Assembly (NCBI RefSeq): GCF_009687865.1
Contig: NZ_BLAE01000038.1
Span: 1 to 64,000, forward strand
Reading direction: 5' to 3'
DNA: 64,000 nt
DNA from: Acrocarpospora macrocephala
Lineage (GTDB): Bacteria; Actinomycetota; Actinomycetes; Streptosporangiales; Streptosporangiaceae
Shown here: piece by piece, positions 16,825-26,307 of the stretch
How the letters are laid out: each line of letters starts with the position of its first letter
Numbering within the stretch: the first letter of the stretch is position 1
Notes under the pieces: model-generated
What the model was told of the DNA's origin: nothing
Databases searched by the model: none
What the model saw: only the letters and a program-made list of their open reading frames with translations
Position numbers and translations under genes: made by a program

Positions 16825-18027
16825 CTAATAGATGGCCCGAAGGTCAACGATGATCATTTTGCCGTTCTGCTTGAAGTGGTAGAGATCGGAGTCGTGGGAG
16901 AACGTCTGGCGGGCGAGGCCGTTCTCCACGCCGCGCATGCCCACGAGACCGGCTTCGCCGGTTTTCAGATCCACCAGCGCGACGGCCACGACCTTGTGGG
17001 GCTCCCCGTACACCCGCAGAACGGAGAAACGGTCCTGGGCGATGGTCGCGCCCATGGTCCCCAGGGACGGGAGCCGCCGCTGAGCCGAGCCGTCCCGCGA
17101 CTGGGTGGCCGCGTCCTGGTCACGGCTCCCGGGCAGGGGGCCGAGGCAGCGCGTGAGACCGCAGGTCCAGGAAGGGGGGATGACGGCGGTTCTGGTCTGG
17201 CCGGTCTCGACGTTGAGCAGTTCGCCGTAGGCGGGCAGGACGGCGGGGGTTGGGCTGGGCGAAGAGATCCGCAGTGGCCTGCCGAACTGGTCGGGCCACG
17301 CCATCCAGGGATAGGCGAGCAGGTGATATCCGGCGGTGCCGGGGACCCGGGCCGGAGGCGCGCCACCGGTCAGCGGGAGCCGCCAGAGGCCAGCGGTCGC
17401 GCTGGACCAGTAGACGTTCCCGCCTGCCACAGACAGTCCGTGGAACGGGTCCGCGTACGCCGTGGCCGACGACGATGCGTGGAGTAAAAGATCCCCTCGC
17501 AATCTGTCGGGCCGGGTGGTCGCGCGGACGGTCGCCGCTCCGCCGGTGACCGGGGCCGTCCAGATGTCGGTCACATGATCGCCCCTCTCACGGCGCACCG
17601 TCCGCCAGACGATGGTCCCGGATCCGACGGCGAAATCGGAGGCGGGCCGCACCATCTCGGGCCGGGCGACGAGGCGGGCCAGCTCCTTCACCTCGCCGGT
17701 CCGCAGATCGTAGGAGGACAGCAGGTCGGCCTTCTCGACACCTGACTGGGATTTGATCAGCATCCTGTCCCGGTCCAGGAAGAGGATCGGCGTGTACAGC
17801 TTGCCGTTCGGCAACCTCAAGGGGAGTTCCCGGACCGCCTCCGGCCAGACGTCCGTCAACGGGGGAGGCAGATCCGTGGCCGGGGCGGCGGCGGACGAGT
17901 CGACGCGGGCACGGTCCGGGAAAGCCAGCAACGACACGGCCACGGCGCCGACTGCGACGACACCTATCAGCAGCATCCGGCGGCCGAGCCTCGGGGCGTC
18001 GGGAGCGTTTTCCTCTTGTTCGCTCAT
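16825..18027 (-). CDS. Membrane-anchored beta-propeller-like protein
   Basis: A 400-residue protein from ATG 18027 (MSEQEEN), chosen over a frame extending to 18426 because the shorter form has a normal cytoplasmic head and then a single membrane anchor (MLLIGVVAVGAVAVSLLAF, about residues 19-37). The rest is extracellular and contains repeating YDLRTGEVKELARL-, DIWTAPVTGGAATV-, GLWRLPLTGGAPP- and ALVDLKTGEAGLV-type strands, consistent with a TolB/WD-like propeller. Two Cys residues (WTCGLTRCLG) could form a disulfide. A small unresolved frame overlaps its 5' end. Substrate or partner is unknown; similar proteins in actinomycetes often lie beside sigma factors or lectins. Confidence 0.6.
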   Translation of the reverse strand: MSEQEENAPDAPRLGRRMLLIGVVAVGAVAVSLLAFPDRARVDSSAAAPATDLPPPLTDVWPEAVRELPLRLPNGKLYTPILFLDRDRMLIKSQSGVEKADLLSSYDLRTGEVKELARLVARPEMVRPASDFAVGSGTIVWRTVRRERGDHVTDIWTAPVTGGAATVRATTRPDRLRGDLLLHASSSATAYADPFHGLSVAGGNVYWSSATAGLWRLPLTGGAPPARVPGTAGYHLLAYPWMAWPDQFGRPLRISSPSPTPAVLPAYGELLNVETGQTRTAVIPPSWTCGLTRCLGPLPGSRDQDAATQSRDGSAQRRLPSLGTMGATIAQDRFSVLRVYGEPHKVVAVALVDLKTGEAGLVGMRGVENGLARQTFSHDSDLYHFKQNGKMIIVDLRAIY

Positions 18028-18206
18028 CGGGCGCTTCCCCGGGGCCGTACCAGAGCTTCCCGGGTGAGGTCGGCGGCGGCGCGCACCGAACCACGGCAGC
18101 GAATCGGCGCGAACCTCGCGTAGTCGTCGTCTTCCACACCCCTTCAGACGGTACGGCGAGATGATTTGTTGCGCCCGGACCCTGTGCCTCGGGTACGGGT
18201 GGAGCG

Positions 18207-18318
18207 TGGCGGTGGCCGCCTCCCTCGCGTGGCCTGGATCGCCCGCGAGGGAGAACCTCCGGAGGGTGAAGGCGTCAGACACCTCGACCACGCCGGAGGT
18301 TCTCCCGTGCCACCGCCA
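18207..18318. terminator. Nested inverted repeats downstream of the fucosidase gene
   Basis: GGGAGAACCTCCGG (18249-18262) and CCGGAGGTTCTCCC (18293-18306) are perfect 14-base arms with a 30-base loop. They lie inside a second pair, TGGCGGTGGC (18207-18216) and GCCACCGCCA (18309-18318). The structure begins 20 bases after the fucosidase stop on the minus strand and could end transcription, although no U-tract follows. Such nested arms are also seen in small non-coding mobile repeats. Confidence 0.6.
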
Positions 18319-18337
18319 ACCCGGCGTCACCGCCCTC

Positions 18338-20461
18338 CTAGAGGGTGACGTCGAAACGGTCGACGAGCATGTAGGTGCCTGATCGTTTGACGCCGCGCAG
18401 GGTGTGCGTTCCCTGCGGCAGCCCACGGATGCTGTAGATGACCTGCTGGGTCAGGCGGGCGCCGCTGGAGGTGTCGACGGTGGCCCGGAGGACGTTGTCC
18501 AGGTAGATGTCCACGAGACCTTGGTCGGAGTAACGTTCCGACAGGTAGTCGATGCCGGTGCCGGTGAAGGTGTAGGTGAACGACGCGCCGTTGGTGGTCG
18601 TGTAGCGCACGTCGTCGTTGTAGTCACCGAGTCCGCGCGCGCTGCTGGTCGACCAGCCGGTGCCGTAGGTGGCCACGTTGTCGTTGAGGCGCCGGGTCGT
18701 GCCGGCTGTGGGGTACAGCTGCGACTGCGGCACGATCTGGGCGGGTGTGCTGGGGCTGGCCCAGGCGAGTTTCATGAAGGCCTCGCTGGTCCGGTCGGTC
18801 TGTTCCAGGCGGATGTCGTAGCGCCGGCCGGCGACGAGGGTCACGCTGCCCTGATCGACGGCCGCCGTGTGCGGGGTGGCGTTGTCGATGACCAGTTGCC
18901 CGTCGATCCACAGCCGCACGGTGTCATCGGACGCGGTGGTGAAGGTGTAGCGCTCGGAGTACCGCGGCTCGATCGACCCGGTCCAGCGGCCGGAGAAATT
19001 GTCGGTGCCGATCGACGAAGCCGGGGAGCCGCTGAAACGCCAGGCGTAGTTGACGGTCGCATCCGTCCGGGTGACCGCCGGCGTGCCGGTGAACGTGGGG
19101 TTGTTCCAGAATTCCGCCTTGAGTCCGGAACCGGTGCCGGCCGCCGTGGGGGCGGGGGTGACGATGTCGGCCTCGATGACGGTGGCGATGGCGTTGGTGG
19201 CAGCGCCGCTGGGCAGGAAGTCGTAGCCGTCACCGGCGGGTCGTACGGTCACCGGTGAGGTGCTGCCGAGCACTCGCGCGCCGGTGACCGTGAACGGCAA
19301 GCGGTGGCTGAGGTGCAGGGTGCTGGCCCAGGCGTTGACGATCAGATAGAGCTTGTTGCCTTTACGCGTGACGCGGCCCCAGGCCGGCTGGCTGACCAGG
19401 CCCGTGTGGCCGGCGCCGGTGATGGCGGCCCCGTTGGTGGTCATCCAGGTTCCGATGCCGCGCAGGGGATCGGCCTGCCCGGCGGTGACCGCCCCGGTGT
19501 CGGTGGGGCCGATGTTGAGCAGGAAGTTGGCGCCGTTGCTGGTCAGGGTCGCCAGGTCGCGTACCATCGTGGTCGCCGACTTGAAGGCGGTGTCCCAGGC
19601 GGCGTACCCCCACGTGTTGTTGATCGTCATGCAGGATTCCTGCAACTGGATCGACGGCGGGGAACCGGCGAGCGCCTGCTCGGGGGTGCCGAAGTCGCCG
19701 TCGACAGAGCGGCGCTTGACCACTCGGTTGTTGATGACGACCTGCGGCGAGATGCCACGGACGAACCGCTCCAGATCCTCGCCGTTCTGCGCCGACCACG
19801 GGTTGGTGGGGTTGGTTTCGCTCCATTCGCCGTCGAACCAGAGCACCGCGGGGTCGTACCCGGTCACCAGCTCCTGGAGTTGCGCCTTCATCCTGGTGAC
19901 GTAGCCCGGGAAATTCGCGACGAAGTCCGGGTCATGCCAGTCCCAGATCGAGTAGTAGAAGCCGAGCTTGATGCCGTTGGCGGTCGCGGCGGTCTTGAGC
20001 TCGCGCAGGATGTCGCGGGAGAAGCCGGAGTGGTCGCGGAGGTTCCACCGGTTGACGCTGGTGGGCCACATGGCGAATCCGTCGTGGTGCTTGGCGGTGA
20101 TGATGATGTACTTCTGACCGGCCTGCTTGGCCAGCTGCACGATGGCGTTGGCGTCGAACGAGGCGGGGTTGAAGGTGGCGGCCTTGGCCTCGTACTCGCT
20201 CCACGGGATGTTGCACTGCCGTTTGATCCACTCGGCGTCGCGGCACGTGCCGTATTGGCCCTTGAAAGCGGAATACGCGCCGAAATGGATGAACATGCCG
20301 AAGCGCGCCTCATCGAACCAGCGGGTGCGCGGTGAGCTCAGCGCGTCATCGGCGACGTAGTTGTCGCCCGGTGCGGCGGCAGCCGGTGCGGGCGACACGA
20401 TGACCGTCGCCGTCAGTGCGACGAGCAGGGACAGGGCTGCTCGCAGGGATCTTGATCGCAT
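18338..20461 (-). CDS. Secreted alpha-L-fucosidase (GH29) with PA14 and C-terminal binding domain
   Basis: A 707-residue protein. Residues 1-29 are a Sec signal (Arg start, long hydrophobic core, AAAA before the cleavage). The GH29 catalytic TIM barrel spans about 45-370, with GMFIHFGAYS, TAKHHDGFAMW and the nucleophile Asp210 in VLWFDGEW. A beta-sandwich follows to about residue 450. Residues about 455-600 are a PA14 domain (LKAEFWNNPTFTG to QIVPQSQLYP), and the last 115 residues are a further beta-sandwich (TFTGTGIDYLSERYSDQG) of carbohydrate-binding type. It removes terminal alpha-L-fucose outside the cell. It is a single-gene unit with no transporter next to it; a sugar ABC operon lies 11 kb away. 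Confidence 0.92.
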   Translation of the reverse strand: MRSRSLRAALSLLVALTATVIVSPAPAAAAPGDNYVADDALSSPRTRWFDEARFGMFIHFGAYSAFKGQYGTCRDAEWIKRQCNIPWSEYEAKAATFNPASFDANAIVQLAKQAGQKYIIITAKHHDGFAMWPTSVNRWNLRDHSGFSRDILRELKTAATANGIKLGFYYSIWDWHDPDFVANFPGYVTRMKAQLQELVTGYDPAVLWFDGEWSETNPTNPWSAQNGEDLERFVRGISPQVVINNRVVKRRSVDGDFGTPEQALAGSPPSIQLQESCMTINNTWGYAAWDTAFKSATTMVRDLATLTSNGANFLLNIGPTDTGAVTAGQADPLRGIGTWMTTNGAAITGAGHTGLVSQPAWGRVTRKGNKLYLIVNAWASTLHLSHRLPFTVTGARVLGSTSPVTVRPAGDGYDFLPSGAATNAIATVIEADIVTPAPTAAGTGSGLKAEFWNNPTFTGTPAVTRTDATVNYAWRFSGSPASSIGTDNFSGRWTGSIEPRYSERYTFTTASDDTVRLWIDGQLVIDNATPHTAAVDQGSVTLVAGRRYDIRLEQTDRTSEAFMKLAWASPSTPAQIVPQSQLYPTAGTTRRLNDNVATYGTGWSTSSARGLGDYNDDVRYTTTNGASFTYTFTGTGIDYLSERYSDQGLVDIYLDNVLRATVDTSSGARLTQQVIYSIRGLPQGTHTLRGVKRSGTYMLVDRFDVTL

Positions 20462-20932
20462 GGATTCCTCTCTGGTGCCTGGATGCGATCAGCTCGCCGC
20501 TGCGTGCACGCCGCTACAGGCGGCAGCGAACCGGACGGAATGTGCGGTGCCACATTGATCTCCCGAAACATCCGACCTGTCAAGTGTGAAATCAGGGTTG
20601 TTAGGGATGCAGGTAGGTGCCTATCCTCGGCCAATTAGGTCATAGGCTGGCGTTGATCATGATTATGTCGGGGGAATACATTGGATGTCTTAGCTACGAC
20701 CTTTGAAGACGCGCCCTAGCGGTCCCGACGAGCTGGTTTACGATGCTCAATCAAGACGACGTGCCAGTACCGGTGGGTCCCCATGCTCAGCCATGAAGCC
20801 CGAGAGGGCTCAGGCGGCGCGTGTGCTCCGCGGGTGACGCACGTCGGGACGCGACGTCTTGCGGGGGGCTGCCAGTTCACGTCGGATCCAGACGAACCAT
20901 GTGGACGCTCTTGAGGAAGGTTTCGGAAACAG
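20462..20932. other. Intergenic region between the divergent fucosidase and methyltransferase genes
   Basis: About 470 bases without a supported gene. It must hold both promoters. I see an AT-richer patch near 20640-20700 (ATCATGATTATGTC) that could be promoter or operator DNA, but I cannot assign -10/-35 elements or a regulator site. Confidence 0.4.
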
Positions 20933-21751
20933 GTGAACACGGACAGCTCAGTCCAGCCGGGCGGCATCGACCCCTCCGTCCCCACTGCTGCAGGCATGTA
21001 CGACTACTACTTGGGCGGCAAGGACAATTCCGCAGCCGATCGCCGAGCCGCGAACAAGGTGATCGCAGCGGCTCCCGAGGTGATTCTCATGGCACGGGAG
21101 AACCGTGGGTTCATCCAACGTGCCGTACGATTCCTAGCCCGCGACGCGGGCATCCGCCAATTCCTCGACATCGGCAGTGGCCTGCCCACCCAAGGCAACG
21201 TCCACGAGATCGCCCAAGCCGAGGCGCCAGACGCACGCGTGGTCTACGTCGATAATGATCCGAAGGTGCTGGCCCACTCGCGCGCCTTGAAGACCATCGA
21301 ATCCAAGACCACGAGCGTGATCACGGCGGACCTGCGCGACCCGGATGCCATCCTCAACCACCGCGACACCCGGGCGCAGATTGACTTCGACCAGCCAATG
21401 GCCGTCCTGCTGGTGGCCGTCCTTCACTTCATCGACGACGAAGCTGACCCGTACGCGATCGTCGCCCACCTCCGCGACGCTATGGCCCCGGGTAGCTACC
21501 TTGTCATTAATCACGCCACCGCCGACGCCAGGCCGGACAACGCTGGTGGCGCCGCAGAGGTCTACAAGAACACCAAATACCCGGCCACACACCGCACGCG
21601 CCATCAAATCGAACGCTTCTTTGACGGCGTACACCTCATCGACCCCGGCCTGGTGTTCGTTTCCGAATGGCGGCCCGACCCCAAAACCGACATCACTCCG
21701 GAGGAGGTCTGGATACTCGGCGGCGTAGGCCGAAAGCCGACTCTAGATTAA
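20933..21751 (+). CDS. SAM-dependent methyltransferase of the DUF574 (PF04672) family
   Basis: A 272-residue protein from GTG 20933, with AGGAAGG about 15 bases upstream. The N-terminal signature GIDPSVPTAAGMYDYYLGGKDN is diagnostic of the actinobacterial DUF574 methyltransferases. The SAM motif I is FLDIGSGLPTQGNVHEIAQ, and YVDNDPKVLAHS carries the acidic residue that binds the ribose. The VLHFIDDEADP strand is motif IV. Such genes are numerous in actinomycetes; the methyl acceptor is unknown. The gene stands alone, with a P450 gene 280 bases downstream on the same strand. Confidence 0.92.
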   Translation: MNTDSSVQPGGIDPSVPTAAGMYDYYLGGKDNSAADRRAANKVIAAAPEVILMARENRGFIQRAVRFLARDAGIRQFLDIGSGLPTQGNVHEIAQAEAPDARVVYVDNDPKVLAHSRALKTIESKTTSVITADLRDPDAILNHRDTRAQIDFDQPMAVLLVAVLHFIDDEADPYAIVAHLRDAMAPGSYLVINHATADARPDNAGGAAEVYKNTKYPATHRTRHQIERFFDGVHLIDPGLVFVSEWRPDPKTDITPEEVWILGGVGRKPTLD

Positions 21752-22030
21752 CGCGGCATGAGGCAACCAGTGGACAAAGAGCGCGCTCCCCGCGGGCTGT
21801 CGAACGGCCAAGAATGCGTTTGTCTGCTCGTTGTTTGCTCGTAACGTCGCGGTACGACCTAGCACGGGACCGCAGGCAGTGCTGCCTCTTCACGCCTTAC
21901 CGCTTTGGCCTGGTTAGGTCAAGTAGTCCATACCATGGTGCGGCGGCGTTACCATCTGGCTCCCGCCCGAACCGGAGGACCGCGGAGTCGGCGGAAGCCT
22001 CCGTGCACTTTCCAGCGAGAAGAGCACCAT

Positions 22031-23263
22031 ATGCCGTCCTCGTCCGTTCCCAGGTGTCCGGTTCTCGATCCCATGGCCCGTGCGATGCACGCGGAGGCCG
22101 CCACGTTACGCGCTCAGGGGCCGGCGGTGCTCGTCGAGCTTCCGGGGCCCGTCTACGCCTGGTCGGTCACCCGGCACAGCGTCATCCAGGCGTTGACCGG
22201 TGACCCGCGCGTCTCGCGTGATCCCCACCGGCACTGGCCCGGTCTGGCCGACGTGCCCGAGGGCTGGCCGCTGGCCGCGGGAGTCCTGAACCAGAGCTTC
22301 CTCAACGCCTACGGCGAGGAACACCGTAGGTCCCGGCGCCGCATCGCCCCGTCGTTCTCGCCGCGGCGGGTCGAGCAGACGCGCCCGCACATCCAGGCGA
22401 CCGCGGACCGCCTGGTCGAGGCGCTCGCCGCCCTGCCGCCTGGGGCGACAGCCGACGTGCGGCAGGCCCTGGCACTGCCGCTGACCATGACCGTCATCAC
22501 CGACCTGTTCGGCGTTCCGGACCACCTGCGAGAGAAGCTCGCCAGCGCGATCGAGGCCACTCTGGATTGGACGGCCGACCCGGAGCGGGCCCTGGCCGCC
22601 CAGGCCGAACTCCACAACCGGTTCACCGAGTTCCTGCGGTACAAGAGAGAGCATCCAGCCGCCGACCTGACCAGCGACCTGCTCCTGCCGTCCGAGCCCG
22701 ACGAGGAGCCGATGCTGGAACCCGAGCTGCTCGCCACCCTCTTCGTCACGATCGGCGCGGGCTACGAAACCGCCGTCAACCTCATCACCAGCGCCGTCCA
22801 GGCCCTGCTCACCCACCCCGAGAACCTCACCCGGATCCGCGAGGGAACCATCAGCTGGGAGGACGTCATCGAGGAGACGCTGCGTGCCGAGGGCCCGGTC
22901 ATGCACCTTCCGCTGCGTTACGCCATCGAGGACATCGATCTCGGCGAGGGCGTCGTCATCGGTAAGGGCGACCCGATCATCATCGGCTTCGCCGCCGCCG
23001 GGCGCGATCCGGAACTCCACCCGGACCGCCCGGACCACTTCGACCCCACACGGACCAGCAAGGAGCACCTCGCGTTCGGCCACGGACCCCACTTCTGCCT
23101 CGGCGCGCACCTCGCGCGTCTGGAGGCGGAAGTCGCCCTGACCACGCTGTTCGAGCGCCTCCCGGACCTAGCCCTCGCCCACCCCGGGGAGCAGCCCGCC
23201 CGCATGCCATCGTTCATGCTCAACGGCCCCGTGGGCCTGGAGATCGTTCCCCATCCAGCGTGA
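22031..23263 (+). CDS. Cytochrome P450 (CYP107-like)
   Basis: A 410-residue enzyme from ATG 22031. The heme loop is FGHGPHFCLGAHLAR with Cys356 as thiolate ligand. The I-helix oxygen-activation segment reads IGAGYETAVN (Gly-Tyr-Glu-Thr), and the K-helix ExxR is in EETLRAEGP. The ERR-triad Arg lies in DHFDPTR. No membrane anchor is present, as in soluble bacterial P450s. No ferredoxin lies next to it. Known relatives hydroxylate macrolides or other secondary metabolites, but no biosynthetic partner is in the immediate neighbourhood. It is followed by an inverted repeat that probably ends transcription. Confidence 0.92.
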   Translation: MPSSSVPRCPVLDPMARAMHAEAATLRAQGPAVLVELPGPVYAWSVTRHSVIQALTGDPRVSRDPHRHWPGLADVPEGWPLAAGVLNQSFLNAYGEEHRRSRRRIAPSFSPRRVEQTRPHIQATADRLVEALAALPPGATADVRQALALPLTMTVITDLFGVPDHLREKLASAIEATLDWTADPERALAAQAELHNRFTEFLRYKREHPAADLTSDLLLPSEPDEEPMLEPELLATLFVTIGAGYETAVNLITSAVQALLTHPENLTRIREGTISWEDVIEETLRAEGPVMHLPLRYAIEDIDLGEGVVIGKGDPIIIGFAAAGRDPELHPDRPDHFDPTRTSKEHLAFGHGPHFCLGAHLARLEAEVALTTLFERLPDLALAHPGEQPARMPSFMLNGPVGLEIVPHPA

Positions 23264-23272
23264 TGTCACGAA

Positions 23273-23307
23273 AGTCGCCGATCATGCCGCCGACTTGATC
23301 GGCGACT
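23273..23307 (+). terminator. Stem-loop downstream of the P450 gene
   Basis: AGTCGCCGATCA (23273-23284) and TGATCGGCGACT (23296-23307) are perfect 12-base arms with an 11-base loop, starting 10 bases after the P450 stop. No long T-tract follows, which is common for actinomycete terminators. Confidence 0.7.
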
Positions 23308-23565
23308 GGGCTCGGATATGTGATGATTCCCGCAGAGACCCGTGGATCACATGAGTTTGCGCACGCATTCGGCATGACCACCCGTGCGTGCGTATCCGCC
23401 CGCCGCAAGCCATCGTGTGGTGTCCTCCGCGAGCGCCTTTGGTTGGGAACTCCCTGACCGTCACACGATGGCTCGCCCCATATCCGGGGCTTGCTAGTAC
23501 GAGAGCAGTAGTTTGAGATCTGATCCTCCGCATCCATGAGCGCCTCCCGATGCGGTGAGCTGGGG

Positions 23566-24410
23566 TTATGTGAGGGCAAGGCGTTTGCGGTAGTGGTACC
23601 AGCGGGCGCGGGCCTGGTGGCGGCGCCGCCGAATACTCCAGCGCAGCTCGAACTCGCGTCGCAGGGCCGCCGTGTGTGGCGTCACGACAGCGGTGACCTG
23701 GTTGAACACGGTGAGCAGGCGGCGGATCTCGGGCACGGTCAGTGCGATGAGCCCGTAGTCGCCGGGTGGGGCATCCTGGCCGGTGCGCGGCGGGACGGGA
23801 GAGGGGTGGCGGCGGCGTTCCACTGCGGCGACCACGGCCAGGACGGCAAGCGCGGCCATGGCCAAGATGACGTGCCGCCGCCATGACCGATAGCGGCGGA
23901 CCTGGGTGTGATCCAGTCCGACCTGCCCCTTGGACTGCTGGAAATCCTCCTCCACCACCCATCTGATCCCCGCGACCCGGATCAGGATCGGCAGGGTCAC
24001 CACGCGGCCCTCGGGCACATGGCAGGAGAAGAACGCCAGCTCTGATGGGGTGGCGATCGAGCGGCGGATCAGCAGGGCATGCCGTGGGCCGTCGGTGGCG
24101 AGCATGGCCCAGTCATACAGGCGCGGGCCCTTGGAGCCCGCACCGCACGAGCGCCGCTCCCATGCCGCGGCCGGGACAAGCGTGACTAGGTGGTCGGCGC
24201 GGTGCCGACCTGCTGCCGTGGCGACGGGGAAGTCGACGCCGACCGCCAGCACGTATCCGATCTGCTGGTCTTCCAGGAAGGCGCGCAGTTTCGGGTCGCG
24301 GCCGTACACCTCATCGCCGGCCACCCACGCGATCTGCACGCCCGCCGCCGGGGCGCGGGCCGTGATCCGCTGCGCGAGCTGCGGTTTGGTCGCGAACCGC
24401 CTCGTCGATC
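23566..24410 (-). pseudogene. IS701-family transposase, C-terminal two-thirds only
   Basis: The frame begins abruptly near 24410 (FATKPQLAQRITARA) and runs to the stop at 23566. The segment AWVAGDEVYGRDPKLRAFLE, the LLIRRSIATPSELAFF strand, RVAGIRWVVEEDFQQSKGQVGLD and QVRRYRSWRRHVILAMAAL are the conserved blocks of the IS701/DDE_5 transposases, including the catalytic Asp in GDEVYG and the Glu in VEEDFQ. The N-terminal third, with the first catalytic Asp (VVDET-type motif), is missing. The upstream boundary abuts the gene at 24441. An N-terminal fragment of the same family lies at 26308-26517 in the opposite orientation. Confidence 0.8.
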
Positions 24411-24440
24411 CACCGCAGCGCGAAGATCTACGCTAACCCC

Positions 24441-24914
24441 ATGTCGCCATGTCTCGACATCTACGTGTGGATTCCGGAGCATAGCCCCGAAGTCTTCGGA
24501 CGATTCATCGACAGCTACGTCAACGTGGATGATCCTGGCGATGATCGGTTCCACGCTTTCAATCGGGTCTATGTTCTGGGCATCGCGAGTGAGGCGGACG
24601 ACAGACACCTTGACGAGCTGCGCTTCGAAGACCGGGATGGCGCCTTCACGCTCTACCTCAGGGCTCGTGACCACTACCAGGCCATCATCACAGTTATTCA
24701 GGACGGGGCGGCCGTCCTCGGCCTCAGCGTCGATGCGCCGGACGATTTGCCAGAAACGCTCTGGCAGTCCGAACAGCTCGTAGAGCAACTTCGACGGCAG
24801 TTCTCCGCCCCAGCCGGACTTGCTGGAGTTGAACTGCCGCCGGCCAGAGACCGATTCGAGTGGGACGACGAGGGGCTCGTCCTCCTTCGCACGGGCAATC
24901 TCCCTATGCCTTGA
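24441..24914 (+). CDS. Hypothetical 157-residue protein
   Basis: An acidic cytoplasmic protein (MSPCLDIYVWIPEHSPEVF) with alternating strands and helices, and a C-terminal GLVLLRTGNLPMP. I do not recognise a family. The start has no good ribosome binding site, since the upstream DNA is the edge of a transposase fragment, so its promoter may have been lost or come from the insertion. Because it sits among IS remnants and looks compact and soluble, an immunity-type role is possible but not supported by motifs. Confidence 0.5.
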   Translation: MSPCLDIYVWIPEHSPEVFGRFIDSYVNVDDPGDDRFHAFNRVYVLGIASEADDRHLDELRFEDRDGAFTLYLRARDHYQAIITVIQDGAAVLGLSVDAPDDLPETLWQSEQLVEQLRRQFSAPAGLAGVELPPARDRFEWDDEGLVLLRTGNLPMP

Positions 24915-24947
24915 TCCAAGGCGCTCTCTGCGATCCGCGCTCCCCTG

Positions 24948-25600
24948 TCAAGCTGCTGCTTGATCGGTTTGGGGCGGAGTTACGAGCCGGGCTTCAACGT
25001 CCGCGATCATGACACGATAGACGACGTCTGACAGGTGACGTTTGAGGACGCGCATGCCGCCTTTGGCGGTGTCGTGGCTGGTTCGTTGACGGCGTTCAAG
25101 CAGTTGGCGGGCGCCGGGGTGGCGTCGGCTCTGGGGAGGGCGATGCGGTGGATGGCCGCGTTGAACTGCCGATTTCCGGCGCGGTTGAGCCGGTGGACCT
25201 CGCTATCGCCACTCCAGACTGGTATCGGCGCGGTGCCGTAATGCCGGGCGAAAGCGCCCGTGGTTCGGAAACGGTGAATGTCACCGATCTCTCCCAAGAG
25301 CTTGGCGGCGGTCAGTACGCTGACTCCCATTACGGCGAGGAGCCCGGCCGCAAGAGGTTCGACCAGCGGCTTGAGTTCGGCTTCGATCGCGTCGGCCTGC
25401 GTCGACAACAGGTCAATGTGAGCCAGTTGGGCCAAGGCGATCCGGCGCGAGGTGGTCTCGGGCAGAGCGGCGAGCTGGGCTGCCAGCCGGACGCGGTAGC
25501 GCTGTGCGCCAGGGCACGCGGAGCAGGTGCCAGATCTGGGGCCAGATCGTGCAGTGTCCAGCGGAACCGATTGAGCGCACGGGTGCGTTCCTGATCCTCC
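24948..25600 (-). pseudogene. IS110-family transposase remnant with two frameshifts
   Basis: Three frames must be joined. ALNRFRWTLHDLAPDLAP lies in one frame (about 25600-25510). RYRVRLAAQLAALPETTSRR, then GVSVLTAAKLLGEIGDIHRF and YGTAPIPVWSGDSEVHRLNR, lie in a second. GGMRVLKRHLSDVVYRVMIA to a TGA at 24950-24948 lies in a third. These are the C-terminal half (Transposase_20 region) of an IS110 enzyme. The N-terminal catalytic domain is absent, and the next gene starts at 25633. The element is dead. Confidence 0.8.
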
Positions 25601-25632
25601 CGTCCGCTATCGCCCCTGATCGGAGGGACGTC

Positions 25633-26049
25633 ATGAGACTTGGGTGGGGATGTCTGGCGGCCCTTCTGGTGCCGCTGGCCGGGCTGTTCGTCTTGGTCAT
25701 GATCCCTATGTGGCGCGACAATGCCCGTCTCGAGGCTCTGTACGAGCGGGTGACCGACTATCCGCGTCCGCCGAATACGCGTCTGGCCTACTACGACCGC
25801 GACATGACACTCGGCCGGAATCTGTCGGGAGGGAGCGGAGACTACTGTGATTACCGGGTGAGGATCACGCTGCTGACCACGTTGCAGCCGGAGGAGATCC
25901 GCCGTCACTACAGCAAGGCCCTGATCGCAGGAGCCGAGGACAACGCGAGGATCTCCCTGTTTTTCGAAGATCCTGTCGATGGCGAAAGTCGGGTCGTCGT
26001 TGAGGTCTTCGATTCCCATGGGAGTGACTGGGACTGGCGCTGCACCTAG
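25633..26049 (+). CDS. Small membrane-anchored hypothetical protein
   Basis: A 138-residue protein from ATG 25633 with GGAGGG seven bases upstream. A single N-terminal hydrophobic segment (LGWGCLAALLVPLAGLFVLVMI, residues 3-24) is an anchor or uncleaved signal; the remainder should be extracytoplasmic. The soluble part contains YYDRDMTLGRNLSGGSGDYCDYRVR and ISLFFEDPVDGESRVVVEVF and ends in SDWDWRCT. The two Cys residues could pair. No family is recognised. It sits between an IS110 remnant and IS701 debris and has no partner gene. Confidence 0.6.
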   Translation: MRLGWGCLAALLVPLAGLFVLVMIPMWRDNARLEALYERVTDYPRPPNTRLAYYDRDMTLGRNLSGGSGDYCDYRVRITLLTTLQPEEIRRHYSKALIAGAEDNARISLFFEDPVDGESRVVVEVFDSHGSDWDWRCT

Positions 26050-26307
26050 TAGCCGGCGGCGGAGGCTCACACCCAGCACGCGCGTCCATCTCGTACGCGC
26101 CCCTGACTTCCTGCTTGCAAACGGGAGCCAGTCACGACGTAGAGGGCTCCTCGCCCTGCTGGAGAGGCAGTTACGGGCCGGTGGTGTGTGGTCGGGTGAG
26201 GCGGTGTTGCTGTACCAGAGTTGTTGTACGAGGTGGCCTGCACTTCACGATGGGAGGGTCTCAGCCGGGTAACCAAATCCCTACTTCGCGCTGGCGTCGT
26301 GTGCGGT

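Noticed and set aside
18028-18426. Extended N terminus of the propeller-like protein
   Set aside because: It would put 133 Arg-rich residues before the membrane anchor and run through the hairpin region behind the fucosidase gene.
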